Made by a program: the position numbers and the translations under genes
The notes under the pieces: model-generated
What the model was told of the DNA's origin: nothing
Databases searched by the model: none
The model's input: the letters and a program-made list of their open reading frames with translations, nothing else
Part shown: piece by piece, positions 6,798 to 15,540 of the stretch
How the letters are laid out: each line of letters starts with the position of its first letter
Position numbering within the stretch: the first letter of the stretch is position 1
Origin: JBBQFC01 sp038321615
GTDB lineage: Bacteria > Bacteroidota > Bacteroidia > Flavobacteriales_D > Cryomorphaceae
Assembly (NCBI GenBank): GCA_038321615.1
Contig: JBBQFC010000044.1
Coordinates: forward strand, 1-27,919
Direction: 5' to 3'
DNA length: 27,919 nt

Positions 6798-8933
6798 ATG
6801 AATATTAAGAACTTTCTGATTTGCTCCGTTGCAACGTTTACTTTTGCGGCTTGCCATACCGATAAGCCCGAAACTGTGAAACAACTCCCCACACCACCCA
6901 TTGCGAAAGTTGAGCCTTTTGACATCACCGCAAAGCACGGCCATGTCCGAACGGATAATTACTATTGGCTCAACGACCGTGAAAATCCAGCAGTGATAGC
7001 CTACCTAAATGCCGAAAATGCTTATGCTGACAGCGTAATGGCAGATACTAAGGAATTTCAGGAATCGCTATACAAAGAGCTTCGCGGCCGGATAAAAGAA
7101 GATGATAATTCAGCACCCTACTTCTTGGATGGCTATTACTATTATACCCGGTACGAAGAAGGCGGAGAGTACGGAATATTTGCCCGAAAAAAAGGCTCAC
7201 TCGATGCTCCCGAAGAGATCGTAGTAGATGGAAATGAGCTCGGTAAGGATAAATCCTTTTTTAATTTCTATACGTCCGTGAGCCCCGATCATTCGAAAGT
7301 AGCGGTAATAATGGATACCGTTGGCCGCAATTTCTACCAGGTAATGTTTAAGGATTTAAGCACGGGCGAATTTCTGGCCGACCAAGTACCCGACATTCGC
7401 GGCAACGTAGTCTGGACGCTCGACAATCAATCGGTTTACTATCCAAAACCAGATAAGCAGACTTTGCGCAATGATCGTATTTTCCGACATAAATTAGGTG
7501 ATTTATCCGGGACAGATGAATTGGTTTATACCGAGAATGATGCCACACTTAATTGCAATATGTCAAGGTCGAAGTCGAAAGCTTATTTATTTATTTCGGC
7601 TGATAGAACCGATGCATCGCAGGTGTTTTACATTGATGCGGCAAAGCCTTCTGCTCCTAAATTAATAGCTCCGGTGATGAACGATGTGGAGTATTCTCCC
7701 GATCATATTGGCGGCAAGGAATTCTTAATTTACCACAATTACAAAGCTTCCAATTACCGACTGTCGAAGGTGCCAATTGGCTCGAGTACTCCTGATAAAT
7801 GGACAAACGACATGATACCACACCGCGACAGCGTGTACTTGGCTGGAGTAGATTATTTCAAAAATTTCATCGCTATCGAAGAAACAGAGAATGGCTTGGC
7901 CCGCATTGTAATTCAACCCACGAAGGGCGAATCCTTCCAAATAGCATTCGATGAGCCTGCTTATGACGCAAGTCTCGGCTATAATCCGGGATTTGATACC
8001 GACTTGGTGCGTTATAACTACACATCGCTCACCACCCCAAATACCGTGTACGACTACAACATGAAAACTAGGGTTCAAACCACTGTGAAAGTACAAGAGG
8101 TTAAAGGCGATTTCGATCGAAACAATTATGAGACCGAGCGGATCATGGTGAAAGCCCGCGACGGTAAAATGGTTCCCATGTCGATTGTTTACCGCAAGGA
8201 TTTATTCAAGAAAGATGGCTCTTCGCCCGGTTGGATTTACGGCTACGGATCTTACGGCGCGTCGATGCCGGCATATTTCAGCTCGACTCGATTAAGCCTT
8301 TTAGATCGCGGTTTTGTCTATGCAATAGCACACATACGCGGCGGTAAAGAAATGGGCGGAAGCTGGCACGACGATGGCAAGATGATGAATAAGCGCAATA
8401 CGTTTACAGATTTCATAGATTGCTCGAAATGGCTACAAGACAATAATTATGTGGCCAAAGACAAACTCTTTGCATCGGGTGGCAGCGCCGGCGGACTTCT
8501 TATGGGTGCTATTTCCAATATGTCGCCAGAGACTTACCGCGGTATTGTAGCCGACGTAGCCTTTGTAGATGTAGTAACAACTATGATGGACGAGAGCATC
8601 CCCCTCACCACCTTCGAGTGGCTGGAATGGGGCAATCCCAATATTCAGCCGGAATATGAATACATGTTGACCTACTCGCCCTACGATAACGTGGAAGCAA
8701 AAGATTATCCTGCTATGCTGATAACCACGGGCTTACACGATTCTCAAGTACAATATTGGGAACCTGCGAAGTGGGTATCAAAATTGCGAGCACTGAAGAC
8801 CGATTCCAATCCCCTGCTTTTAAAAACCAATATGGTGGCTGGCCATGGTGGCGCAAGCGGCCGATTTGAAAGCCTACGCGAAGTGGCGCTCGAATATGCT
8901 TTTGCAATGAAGATGCTGGGAATCGAAAAGTAA
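6798..8933 (+). CDS. ptrB: S9A serine peptidase lipoprotein, oligopeptidase B-like
   Basis: This enzyme cleaves short peptides, probably after basic residues, and appears anchored in the envelope. It is 711 residues, the usual family length. A lipoprotein signal peptide ends in TFAAC, with C19 as the lipidated residue. A seven-blade beta-propeller region (about 40-440) precedes an alpha/beta hydrolase domain. The nucleophile is S563 in GGSAGG, with D648 in GLHDSQ and H683 in AGHGGASGR completing the triad. The stretch DVVTTMMDESIPLTT after the nucleophile is typical of oligopeptidase B rather than plain prolyl oligopeptidase. A convergent pseudogene follows, and a 208-bp spacer with no clear promoter precedes it. 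The class is sure; basic-residue specificity is inferred from family resemblance. Confidence 0.93.
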   Translation: MNIKNFLICSVATFTFAACHTDKPETVKQLPTPPIAKVEPFDITAKHGHVRTDNYYWLNDRENPAVIAYLNAENAYADSVMADTKEFQESLYKELRGRIKEDDNSAPYFLDGYYYYTRYEEGGEYGIFARKKGSLDAPEEIVVDGNELGKDKSFFNFYTSVSPDHSKVAVIMDTVGRNFYQVMFKDLSTGEFLADQVPDIRGNVVWTLDNQSVYYPKPDKQTLRNDRIFRHKLGDLSGTDELVYTENDATLNCNMSRSKSKAYLFISADRTDASQVFYIDAAKPSAPKLIAPVMNDVEYSPDHIGGKEFLIYHNYKASNYRLSKVPIGSSTPDKWTNDMIPHRDSVYLAGVDYFKNFIAIEETENGLARIVIQPTKGESFQIAFDEPAYDASLGYNPGFDTDLVRYNYTSLTTPNTVYDYNMKTRVQTTVKVQEVKGDFDRNNYETERIMVKARDGKMVPMSIVYRKDLFKKDGSSPGWIYGYGSYGASMPAYFSSTRLSLLDRGFVYAIAHIRGGKEMGGSWHDDGKMMNKRNTFTDFIDCSKWLQDNNYVAKDKLFASGGSAGGLLMGAISNMSPETYRGIVADVAFVDVVTTMMDESIPLTTFEWLEWGNPNIQPEYEYMLTYSPYDNVEAKDYPAMLITTGLHDSQVQYWEPAKWVSKLRALKTDSNPLLLKTNMVAGHGGASGRFESLREVALEYAFAMKMLGIEK

Positions 8934-8985
8934 GTAGCCTGGGTTGAAATCGGAAATGAATGAACTTGATATCAAGGATTTTTGT

Positions 8986-9899
8986 CTATTCGATAGGAAG
9001 GTAATATACAAATCGAAGGTCAGTAAATAGACCATCTTTTAGATCGTAATTCATCGGCGGCTTTCTACCATAGCCAACTTTAAGGATACTTATGCGAAGG
9101 TCAATTCAATCATTGCCGCTGAATTGCGCATAATTGCGATCAAGCGCATAACCCAACCGGCCTTCAACAAAGAACTTTGCGTACGATTCCCACCTGCCAA
9201 CAAGCAATAGGTCTATGCGCGTGCGCTTAAAATACTCGCCACTGAACGCAGGAGAAGGAAGCGCATACGAAGTAATTAACCTGAAGTGACTGGCGCCTGT
9301 GACGATTTTCTCAAACGCTTTATAATGGAGTTTTCCATAAATTGGAAAAAGTCCATCCAGGTTCCAGGGGTCGCTAATTTTCCAGCCTAAAGCGATCACC
9401 GGGCCGAAAAGTGGGCTCACCCTTTCTTGAATTTACATTACGCCGTAGCGAACGAATAAGCGCTCAAGGTACCTTTTTGCGAACAATCCAATGGCTCCAA
9501 ACTGACAGGCATCGGTTTGCGTACTTTGAAAATCGGACATATAACGCGGCACAAAAAGCAAGTGAAAAGCTTTGGTTTCACCAAGGCGTAGCATCAAACC
9601 AGACTGAAGAATGAATCCATGAACGTTAATCGGGTCGATAATTTCTCCACCAAAATCAAGGTTACTTCGAACCTTATAACCTGAAGAAGTTAAACTATTA
9701 TACCAAATAGACCTAGGCTTGAGCTCGATGGGGATTTTAATGATTACTAAGATCGAACGCTCCGATGCTTTGCCACTAGTATCGATATAATTGGAAGGCG
9801 ACCCAAACCGCGCGCTTAAGTTAAAAATATCAAAGGATTGCTGAGCTATGGCCGAGTTATAACCTAATCCAAAACATAGAATTGCAGCACTTTTAACAT
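8986..9899 (-). pseudogene. decayed outer-membrane beta-barrel gene (DUF6268-like)
   Basis: One minus-strand frame runs from about 9897 to a stop at 8986-8988 but is broken by two in-frame stops, TAA at 9433-9435 and TGA at 9106-9108. The start is also lost: the only nearby ATG (9897-9899) is out of phase and an in-frame TGA lies just upstream. Across the stops the protein reads as one family: the end of a signal peptide (CFGLGYNSAIAQ), alternating beta strands, LPLLG-like text as SPLFGPVIALGWKISDPWNLDG, then after the second stop DLRISILKVGYGRKP and the final strand DLRFVYYLPIE. This fits a small barrel of the DUF6268 type. It begins 52 bp downstream of the protease gene, in the same direction. 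Recoding is unlikely because the start is also defective. Confidence 0.7.
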
Positions 9900-9950
9900 A
9901 ATGCGATCAAACAATTACTCTTTCATCATGGTGCAAAAAACTATTTGTCT

Positions 9951-12900
9951 TTATTCCGCCTTAACGATTCGCTGCACCGCCGATTGTCCTTTACCACTTA
10001 AACGAATGAAATAAATCCCATCGGAATGTCTTGATAAATCGATCTCAAATCGAGGCGTTTCGTTTATGATGTGAACGAATATTAAACGTCCGCTGAAATC
10101 GAATACTTCAGCCTTATCGAAAGATACAGCACTCGTCTCCACCGTAAAATTGTCTCTGCCTGGATTAGGGAAAACACGGAAGCTTTGGGCAGTTGCCGAC
10201 CGCAGACCATCGCTCGTAACATTGTCCAAGCAAATCTCCAAATTCCAGTCGGTAAGTTGACCACCATTTCCTGAGATGAGATCATCAATTTGCAAGGTCC
10301 ACAGCCCTTGAGCCATTTCGCCGTTGAATGCCGCTAGCTGCTGATTGGGGATGAACACTCCACCAGAAGTGGCAGGACATGGAATCGGGCCCGTGAGCGC
10401 TTCATCGTCGAAACTAAAATTGAAGTTTGAAGCGTCGCCGCCAAGACCCGAGATAAGGATTGCACCATTGCCACTCGATACCATAACTGATGGAATATTG
10501 ATCTCGTTGCTGTTTCCACCCATATCAATTGTTCCGGGTTGGTTATTGATTACAATAACCGCGATCGCGCCTGCATTTTGAGCATTCAGTACTTTCTGTA
10601 CAAACGGACAAGTACCGCGATAGACCAGTGCTATTTTACCAAAGATTTCAGTGCCATTCACAGCCGGATTGCAGAGCTCATTGGGATTTCCCGTCCCGTC
10701 GGAAGCCAAAGCCACCGCGCCTGAAAGGCCGCCAAATGGCAAGGCTGCACCAAAATTGGCTGTAGCAGATGAAGTGTAATTACCAGCAATTACACCCGGG
10801 GAATTCACAACGACCGTATTTGGGTTGAGCGTGATATTTAGCCCACAATTTCCCGAAGTAAGTTGCACGATGGTTCCTTGCGGACTTACCAATGAAAAGG
10901 TGAGCTCACTTATATTTGGATGTATTCCGGTAATGCCAGTTACATTAAGATCGGCTACTACACCTTCAGTCATAATTAGGACTGGTGCCGTTACGGTTGC
11001 GATTCCTGTGGCCGGAATTTCAATAGGCAAAGCAGATCCGTCTTCAGAGATGCACTGAAATGTGGTGAAGCTGAAAACTTGTGAAACAGGAGAATCTCCG
11101 CAAGCATTCGATGAGCGCACTCTCCAATAATACGTAGTACTTGATAGAAGTGCAGCGACTGAAATACTCGTAGCCGTCAAGTCGGATGATAAGAAAACAA
11201 TAGCTGAAAAGTCAGCCGTCGACGAAACTTCCACGTCATAATTTACCATCGGGGAATTAGCTCCATCCCAAGATAACTGCACCGTGGTTGAAAGCCCGCT
11301 CTCCAAATCTAATGGTGCTAGCAGAACAGGTGCGTCCAATTCGGCATCCAGCACAGTTAAATTATACGTCAGCTCATTTTCGAAACCGAAACCAAAACCA
11401 CTTACTGCGATCGTCACCGCATAAAATCCGGGAACAGTCTCAGCTGAAGTAGATATTTGAACGGTGAAACTATCGCCGACCGAAACAAAAGGCGGGGTTA
11501 TTACAACTTCGGCATTCGGAGGAAGATTGGTAACCATAACGCCAAGTGGCTCGTCAAATGTTCCTATCTCTATAATATCTATAGCAGTCACCGCCATTTC
11601 TCCTTGACAAACGGTAGATCCCAAGGTGGATGTTTCGAGAGCGAAACCATTTTCAATTACCGTGATGATAAAATTACTATTCGAGACATCGAAGAATGTA
11701 CCTTGAGAATTGATGACCATGATGCGAGCTGTGGTAGTTGCAATGTTGGGCGACTGCATCGGGTAAGATCCAACGTTTGGCACGTTGTCGGCAATTTGGG
11801 TTGGGTAGGTTAACCCGCCATCGGTTGACAGAAAAATATCGACCGTTTCGGCATTGATTGGAGCGGCATCGGTACTTGCAACATCCCACGTTACGGTTTG
11901 ATAAGAAAAGCCTTGCCATACAATGCCCGTGGCACTTGGATAGGTTAGTTCAAATGGCCCGGCAGTCGCTACCACGTTTACATCAACATCTTCGTATTGG
12001 GTGCACCCTGCCACAGGTGCATTATCGCGTACGCTCAATCGAAAATTCATTGTTCTACCAACTGATGGCAGTCGTTCCCAGGTAAACGGCCCATTGTCGG
12101 CTAATGCCGATAGCGCAGGAAAGTACCGTTGCGGATTGGTCGAGGGCAGATTACTTCTGAAATTAGGGCCACCCGTATTGGAAGCCAAAGGCGGTTGGGT
12201 AGAAATTTCAATATCCATCTGTTCCCAACAATAAGTCAACTCGTCGCCGTCAGCATCCGAAGCAATTCCTGTCAAAACAAACGGAGTTGAGATCGGAATA
12301 AAAATCGCTGTTTGAAGGGCTCCAATCTCCGGAGAAATATTGTCCACGGCAGTAATTACCGCGCAATTATCTTCCGTTATTTCAATTCCAATTTCGCGCA
12401 TGTTAACACCGTGAAAATGATCGTCGCTGTTGTTTTGCACGTTCGATGGACAAATGCCCGCATAAGCCATAATAGTAGAACCGCTTCCAGGCTCCACGGC
12501 CGTTCCGCCGTTTCTATTTCCGCCGCAGGAATTATTAAAGCTATGATTTCCACCGAATTGGTGCCCCATTTCGTGGGCCACGTAGTCTATATCGAATGGA
12601 TCGTTAATCGGTGACGGACTACCGGTGACCCCGCGTGCTTTAGAATTGTTAGTGCAAGTAACGCCAAGTCCGGCTACTCCTCCACTGTTGGTGCCGAACA
12701 CGTGACCTAAATCGTAGTTTGCCGCGCCGATTGCGCTGTTTACATTGGCTTGATTTTCTTGAAGCATAGCTCCCGCATCGCCATTGGTGTAGGGATCGGT
12801 AGCGGCATTGGTGTAGATTAAAATATCGTTGTTTGCAATAATGGTCAGGGTTACACCAAAGTCGCGCTCGTAAATTCCATTCACCCGATTCATGGAAGTA

Positions 12901-13562
12901 ATCTGAGCATCTACGGCATCGGCTACTGTGCCGCCATGAAATGCGGTATACTCGGCGCTGGCCGCCAAAGCCAGCCGGTAGGTTTTAAGTGAGCAATCGT
13001 TGTAAGGTGTACCTGCTTTTGCCAAATCGAGCTGATCAATTTTACCTTGCCCTACATAGCAGGTCATCTGCTTATCGGTCGTAAAATCAGCCTTTCGATA
13101 CGAAATGTAGCGCTCGTTATTGTCAGCAAAAATTGGATCAATAAAGGCGGGACTTTCACCCGGAATGAAAACCATGGCTCGCAATCCTTTTGGTGAAATT
13201 TCAAGCTTGCCCCATACATTGCGCGAAGCCTTGCTCACGATATTAAAAGCGGCCATTTCGGGATAGCGGGAAGCCAAATCGGGATGAAGTAAAGTGTTTG
13301 GAATAACTTCAAAATAAACGGTTCCTTCTCCATTTATTGGTAGATCGATTTCCATCAATTCCCCTGAAACTAACGAAGAGTATATTGATTCAAAGGCAAG
13401 CTCAAAGTATTGGGCATTGCGAGCTGTAATTCGCGCGTCAGCGGCAGCTTCCGACCAGAAAGGTGTTTCGACCCACGTTTCTTGTTGGGCATAGACACCG
13501 GATGAAAAATAAAGAGACAAGGAGAAAAGAGCCGATAAGGCTATTACGCGAAAGGTGGTCAT
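9951..13562 (-). CDS. secreted reprolysin-type metalloprotease with PA, P and T9SS sorting domains
   Basis: A 1203-residue zinc protease exported by T9SS. Signal peptide 1-25 ends in VYAQ. A propeptide-like region precedes the M12B-like catalytic domain (about 190-405) with the zinc site HEMGHQFGGNH at 330-340 (H330, H334, H340; catalytic E331) and a Met-turn at IMAY (M365). Beta-sandwich regions follow (about 405-740), then a fibronectin III-like domain (about 743-835). Residues 845-1112 are a proprotein-convertase-type P domain whose two halves (845-915, 1046-1112) are separated by a PA domain (VYRGTCPFVQK, NAGAIAVIVINN, IPSVMVSS). The C-terminus (1128-1203) is a type A sorting domain starting FRVFPNPG and ending QRIVKAE. 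It probably degrades extracellular protein. Two possible partners lie beside it: a decayed barrel gene downstream and an MscS gene, divergent. Confidence 0.93.
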   Translation of the reverse strand: MTTFRVIALSALFSLSLYFSSGVYAQQETWVETPFWSEAAADARITARNAQYFELAFESIYSSLVSGELMEIDLPINGEGTVYFEVIPNTLLHPDLASRYPEMAAFNIVSKASRNVWGKLEISPKGLRAMVFIPGESPAFIDPIFADNNERYISYRKADFTTDKQMTCYVGQGKIDQLDLAKAGTPYNDCSLKTYRLALAASAEYTAFHGGTVADAVDAQITSMNRVNGIYERDFGVTLTIIANNDILIYTNAATDPYTNGDAGAMLQENQANVNSAIGAANYDLGHVFGTNSGGVAGLGVTCTNNSKARGVTGSPSPINDPFDIDYVAHEMGHQFGGNHSFNNSCGGNRNGGTAVEPGSGSTIMAYAGICPSNVQNNSDDHFHGVNMREIGIEITEDNCAVITAVDNISPEIGALQTAIFIPISTPFVLTGIASDADGDELTYCWEQMDIEISTQPPLASNTGGPNFRSNLPSTNPQRYFPALSALADNGPFTWERLPSVGRTMNFRLSVRDNAPVAGCTQYEDVDVNVVATAGPFELTYPSATGIVWQGFSYQTVTWDVASTDAAPINAETVDIFLSTDGGLTYPTQIADNVPNVGSYPMQSPNIATTTARIMVINSQGTFFDVSNSNFIITVIENGFALETSTLGSTVCQGEMAVTAIDIIEIGTFDEPLGVMVTNLPPNAEVVITPPFVSVGDSFTVQISTSAETVPGFYAVTIAVSGFGFGFENELTYNLTVLDAELDAPVLLAPLDLESGLSTTVQLSWDGANSPMVNYDVEVSSTADFSAIVFLSSDLTATSISVAALLSSTTYYWRVRSSNACGDSPVSQVFSFTTFQCISEDGSALPIEIPATGIATVTAPVLIMTEGVVADLNVTGITGIHPNISELTFSLVSPQGTIVQLTSGNCGLNITLNPNTVVVNSPGVIAGNYTSSATANFGAALPFGGLSGAVALASDGTGNPNELCNPAVNGTEIFGKIALVYRGTCPFVQKVLNAQNAGAIAVIVINNQPGTIDMGGNSNEINIPSVMVSSGNGAILISGLGGDASNFNFSFDDEALTGPIPCPATSGGVFIPNQQLAAFNGEMAQGLWTLQIDDLISGNGGQLTDWNLEICLDNVTSDGLRSATAQSFRVFPNPGRDNFTVETSAVSFDKAEVFDFSGRLIFVHIINETPRFEIDLSRHSDGIYFIRLSGKGQSAVQRIVKAE

Positions 13563-13828
13563 AGTTTGGTTTCAATTGTGGGTGGTGAATATACAGCATT
13601 ATAAAACACTACACCCGGGCAAACGTGTCTGATCGACGACGATTTTATTCGAATCTTCCAATCCTATTCTTGCCTTTTAGCACTACACAAGTTTATTAGA
13701 AACATCGTTTTTAAGCTAATTTGTAATTCGGCTGCAATAATTTGGCTTTTGGGATTATATTCCACTGATTTGAAGGCTCCTTACATTTTCATGTTTAGAT
13801 TTTCGCACTTTTAACCAAAATATGAACT

Positions 13829-14722
13829 GTGAAAGATCAAATCGTTTCTGCTTTTCAAGACTATTCGCAAAGGCTCATTGCCATTAGTCCGAAACTCCTT
13901 ATTGCCATCGGCTTATTTGCAGCTTTCGTTGCCGCAGGCTATTACCTGCGTCGACTCTTTCGACGAAAACTACTTAGACGACTCAACAGCAGTATTGTGG
14001 CATCTTTTATAGGAGAAATTCTTTTCTGGATTTTTTCGGGAATCGGGGTCATCACTGCTGCAAATACATTGGGATTCGAAGGCCTGGCGAGTACCATTCT
14101 TGCCGGGGCTGGCGTTTCTGCTATTGTATTTGGTTTTGCCTTTAAGGATATTTTGGAAAACTTTCTCGCGGGCTTTTTACTCGCCGTTCAAAAGCCCTTT
14201 AAAGTAGGCGATATTATTGAAGTAGAAGGATACAAAGGCCCTGTAGAAGCGCTCGACTTGCGGAGCACCCGCATGCGCTTGGCCGACGGTCGCGATATTT
14301 GGATACCCAATGCCTTAATGGTAAAAGGGATCCTAACGAACTACACCCGCGACGGCTTGCTTAGGCACGAGTTCATTGTGGCCTTTGACACGGTGAGCAA
14401 CGTGGAAATCGCGCGCAATTTGATCCTGGATTATCTCGCTGGAATAGGGGACATTTTGAAGACACCACTCCCTAATGTTCTCGTACATGAAATAGCTGCA
14501 AGTAGCGTAAACCTGAAAATACTTTTTTGGATAAATCAGAACGTTACACTGCATTCTTCGCAGCCGGAGGCTCGAGGAGAGAGCATCAAGTCAATGGTGA
14601 TGCGGGGAGTAAAAGATTTACTTATCCAGAATAAATTCGGCATCACCAGTTCATTAATCATAGAGCATAAAATGAATGACGTCAGAGAACCGATATCGGT
14701 TTTGGTCGACAACGGTGGCTAA
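13829..14722 (+). CDS. mscS: small-conductance mechanosensitive channel (MscS family)
   Basis: An inner-membrane channel that opens under membrane tension and releases solutes after osmotic downshock. It is 297 residues, near the size of E. coli MscS. Two helices (about 22-40 and 58-80) precede the pore helix TM3 (about 85-120), with the glycine/alanine pattern ILAGAGVSAIVFGFAFKD and the family signature QKPFKVGDIIEVEGYKG right after it. The beta domain contains DIWIPNALMVKGILTNYT, and an alpha/beta C-terminal region ends the protein. The start is GTG at 13829; a nearby ATG at 13821 is out of phase. It is divergent from the protease gene across 266 bp and ends 4 bp from the convergent NlpE-META gene. 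Confidence 0.93.
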   Translation: MKDQIVSAFQDYSQRLIAISPKLLIAIGLFAAFVAAGYYLRRLFRRKLLRRLNSSIVASFIGEILFWIFSGIGVITAANTLGFEGLASTILAGAGVSAIVFGFAFKDILENFLAGFLLAVQKPFKVGDIIEVEGYKGPVEALDLRSTRMRLADGRDIWIPNALMVKGILTNYTRDGLLRHEFIVAFDTVSNVEIARNLILDYLAGIGDILKTPLPNVLVHEIAASSVNLKILFWINQNVTLHSSQPEARGESIKSMVMRGVKDLLIQNKFGITSSLIIEHKMNDVREPISVLVDNGG

Positions 14723-14726
14723 CCGT

Positions 14727-15488
14727 TTAGTTGGCGGCTTTTGCGAATACCAGGTTGGAAGTGCCTTCACTCGATCCGATCGTCAGAATGCCCTCCGCTA
14801 TTGCGTATGTTGTTGCGCCTTGGAACGCAGCTGTGATTTTGCGTTCCTGCTCCTTATTTGGACAAGCCGTAAGGGTGCTTCCCACGCCCTTAAATTTAAT
14901 GGAACCATTGGCATCGAGTTTATAGGTGCCGAAAAAACTATTACATCCCTTACCAGTAAATCGATTTTGTAGAGAATTGAAAAGTACGTGGGGTGTTTTT
15001 CCGCCTACGACCGTATCGGATTTTACGCCGTCGATGGTTACCAATTCCCATCGTAAGTCTTCGAGTGCTTCATCAGTCGTCATTTTGTAAAGACGATAAC
15101 GATCGGCTAAATCACCTTTTACCACATCGCCATCATTATCCAAATGAATCAGACCGTTCTCTTCTACTTTATATGCCTGACCATCTCCATCATCAAGACG
15201 TATGGTGTTGCCACTTCCATCCCAAACGAAAGTACCCTTCTCAGTTAAATCTGTTTCATCCTTACCCACATATCTTTTCACTAAGATATATTTGTTATCT
15301 GCTTGCAAAATAAGCGTGGAAGAGATCGCATCGCAATCGGCGCAGGGCACCTTGCCGTAGTATTTCCCAACCCAATCGAGCGATTGTAAGCTGTTATGAC
15401 CATCGGCCGTGCTATTGGATTGATCCGTATTATTTCCACATCTGGCGCTCAATAAAACCAGCACGAGTAGGGCGACACATCTTGTCAT
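14727..15488 (-). CDS. NlpE-META two-domain lipoprotein
   Basis: A 253-residue putative outer-membrane lipoprotein. The hydrophobic leader ends at LLSARC (C17); arginine just before the cysteine makes the lipobox atypical. Residues about 38-130 resemble the NlpE N-terminal domain: WVGKYYGKVPCADCDAISSTL with the CxxC pair C49 and C52, then LILQADNKY and the GTFVWDGSGNTIRL barrel strands. Residues about 145-250 are a META/HslJ domain (LRWELVTIDG, GKGCNSFFGTYK, LTACPNKEQER). NlpE-type proteins sense surface contact, copper or envelope stress in enterobacteria; META domains are linked to heat shock and secretion. The role here is unknown. It sits 52 bp downstream of the helicase gene in the same direction, so it may be read from that transcript. 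Confidence 0.88.
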   Translation of the reverse strand: MTRCVALLVLVLLSARCGNNTDQSNSTADGHNSLQSLDWVGKYYGKVPCADCDAISSTLILQADNKYILVKRYVGKDETDLTEKGTFVWDGSGNTIRLDDGDGQAYKVEENGLIHLDNDGDVVKGDLADRYRLYKMTTDEALEDLRWELVTIDGVKSDTVVGGKTPHVLFNSLQNRFTGKGCNSFFGTYKLDANGSIKFKGVGSTLTACPNKEQERKITAAFQGATTYAIAEGILTIGSSEGTSNLVFAKAAN

Positions 15489-15540
15489 GAGAAGATAATA
15501 TTTAGTAAAGCTGGTGGGTTTTCTTAACGACTTTCAAAGA

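Noticed and set aside
8965..8976. Perfect palindrome CTTGATATCAAG near the end of the peptidase gene
   Set aside because: It is short, with no loop and only a moderate T run after it, so it is too weak for a terminator or operator call.
11457..11813. 118-residue plus-strand open frame
   Set aside because: It is antisense to the metalloprotease gene.
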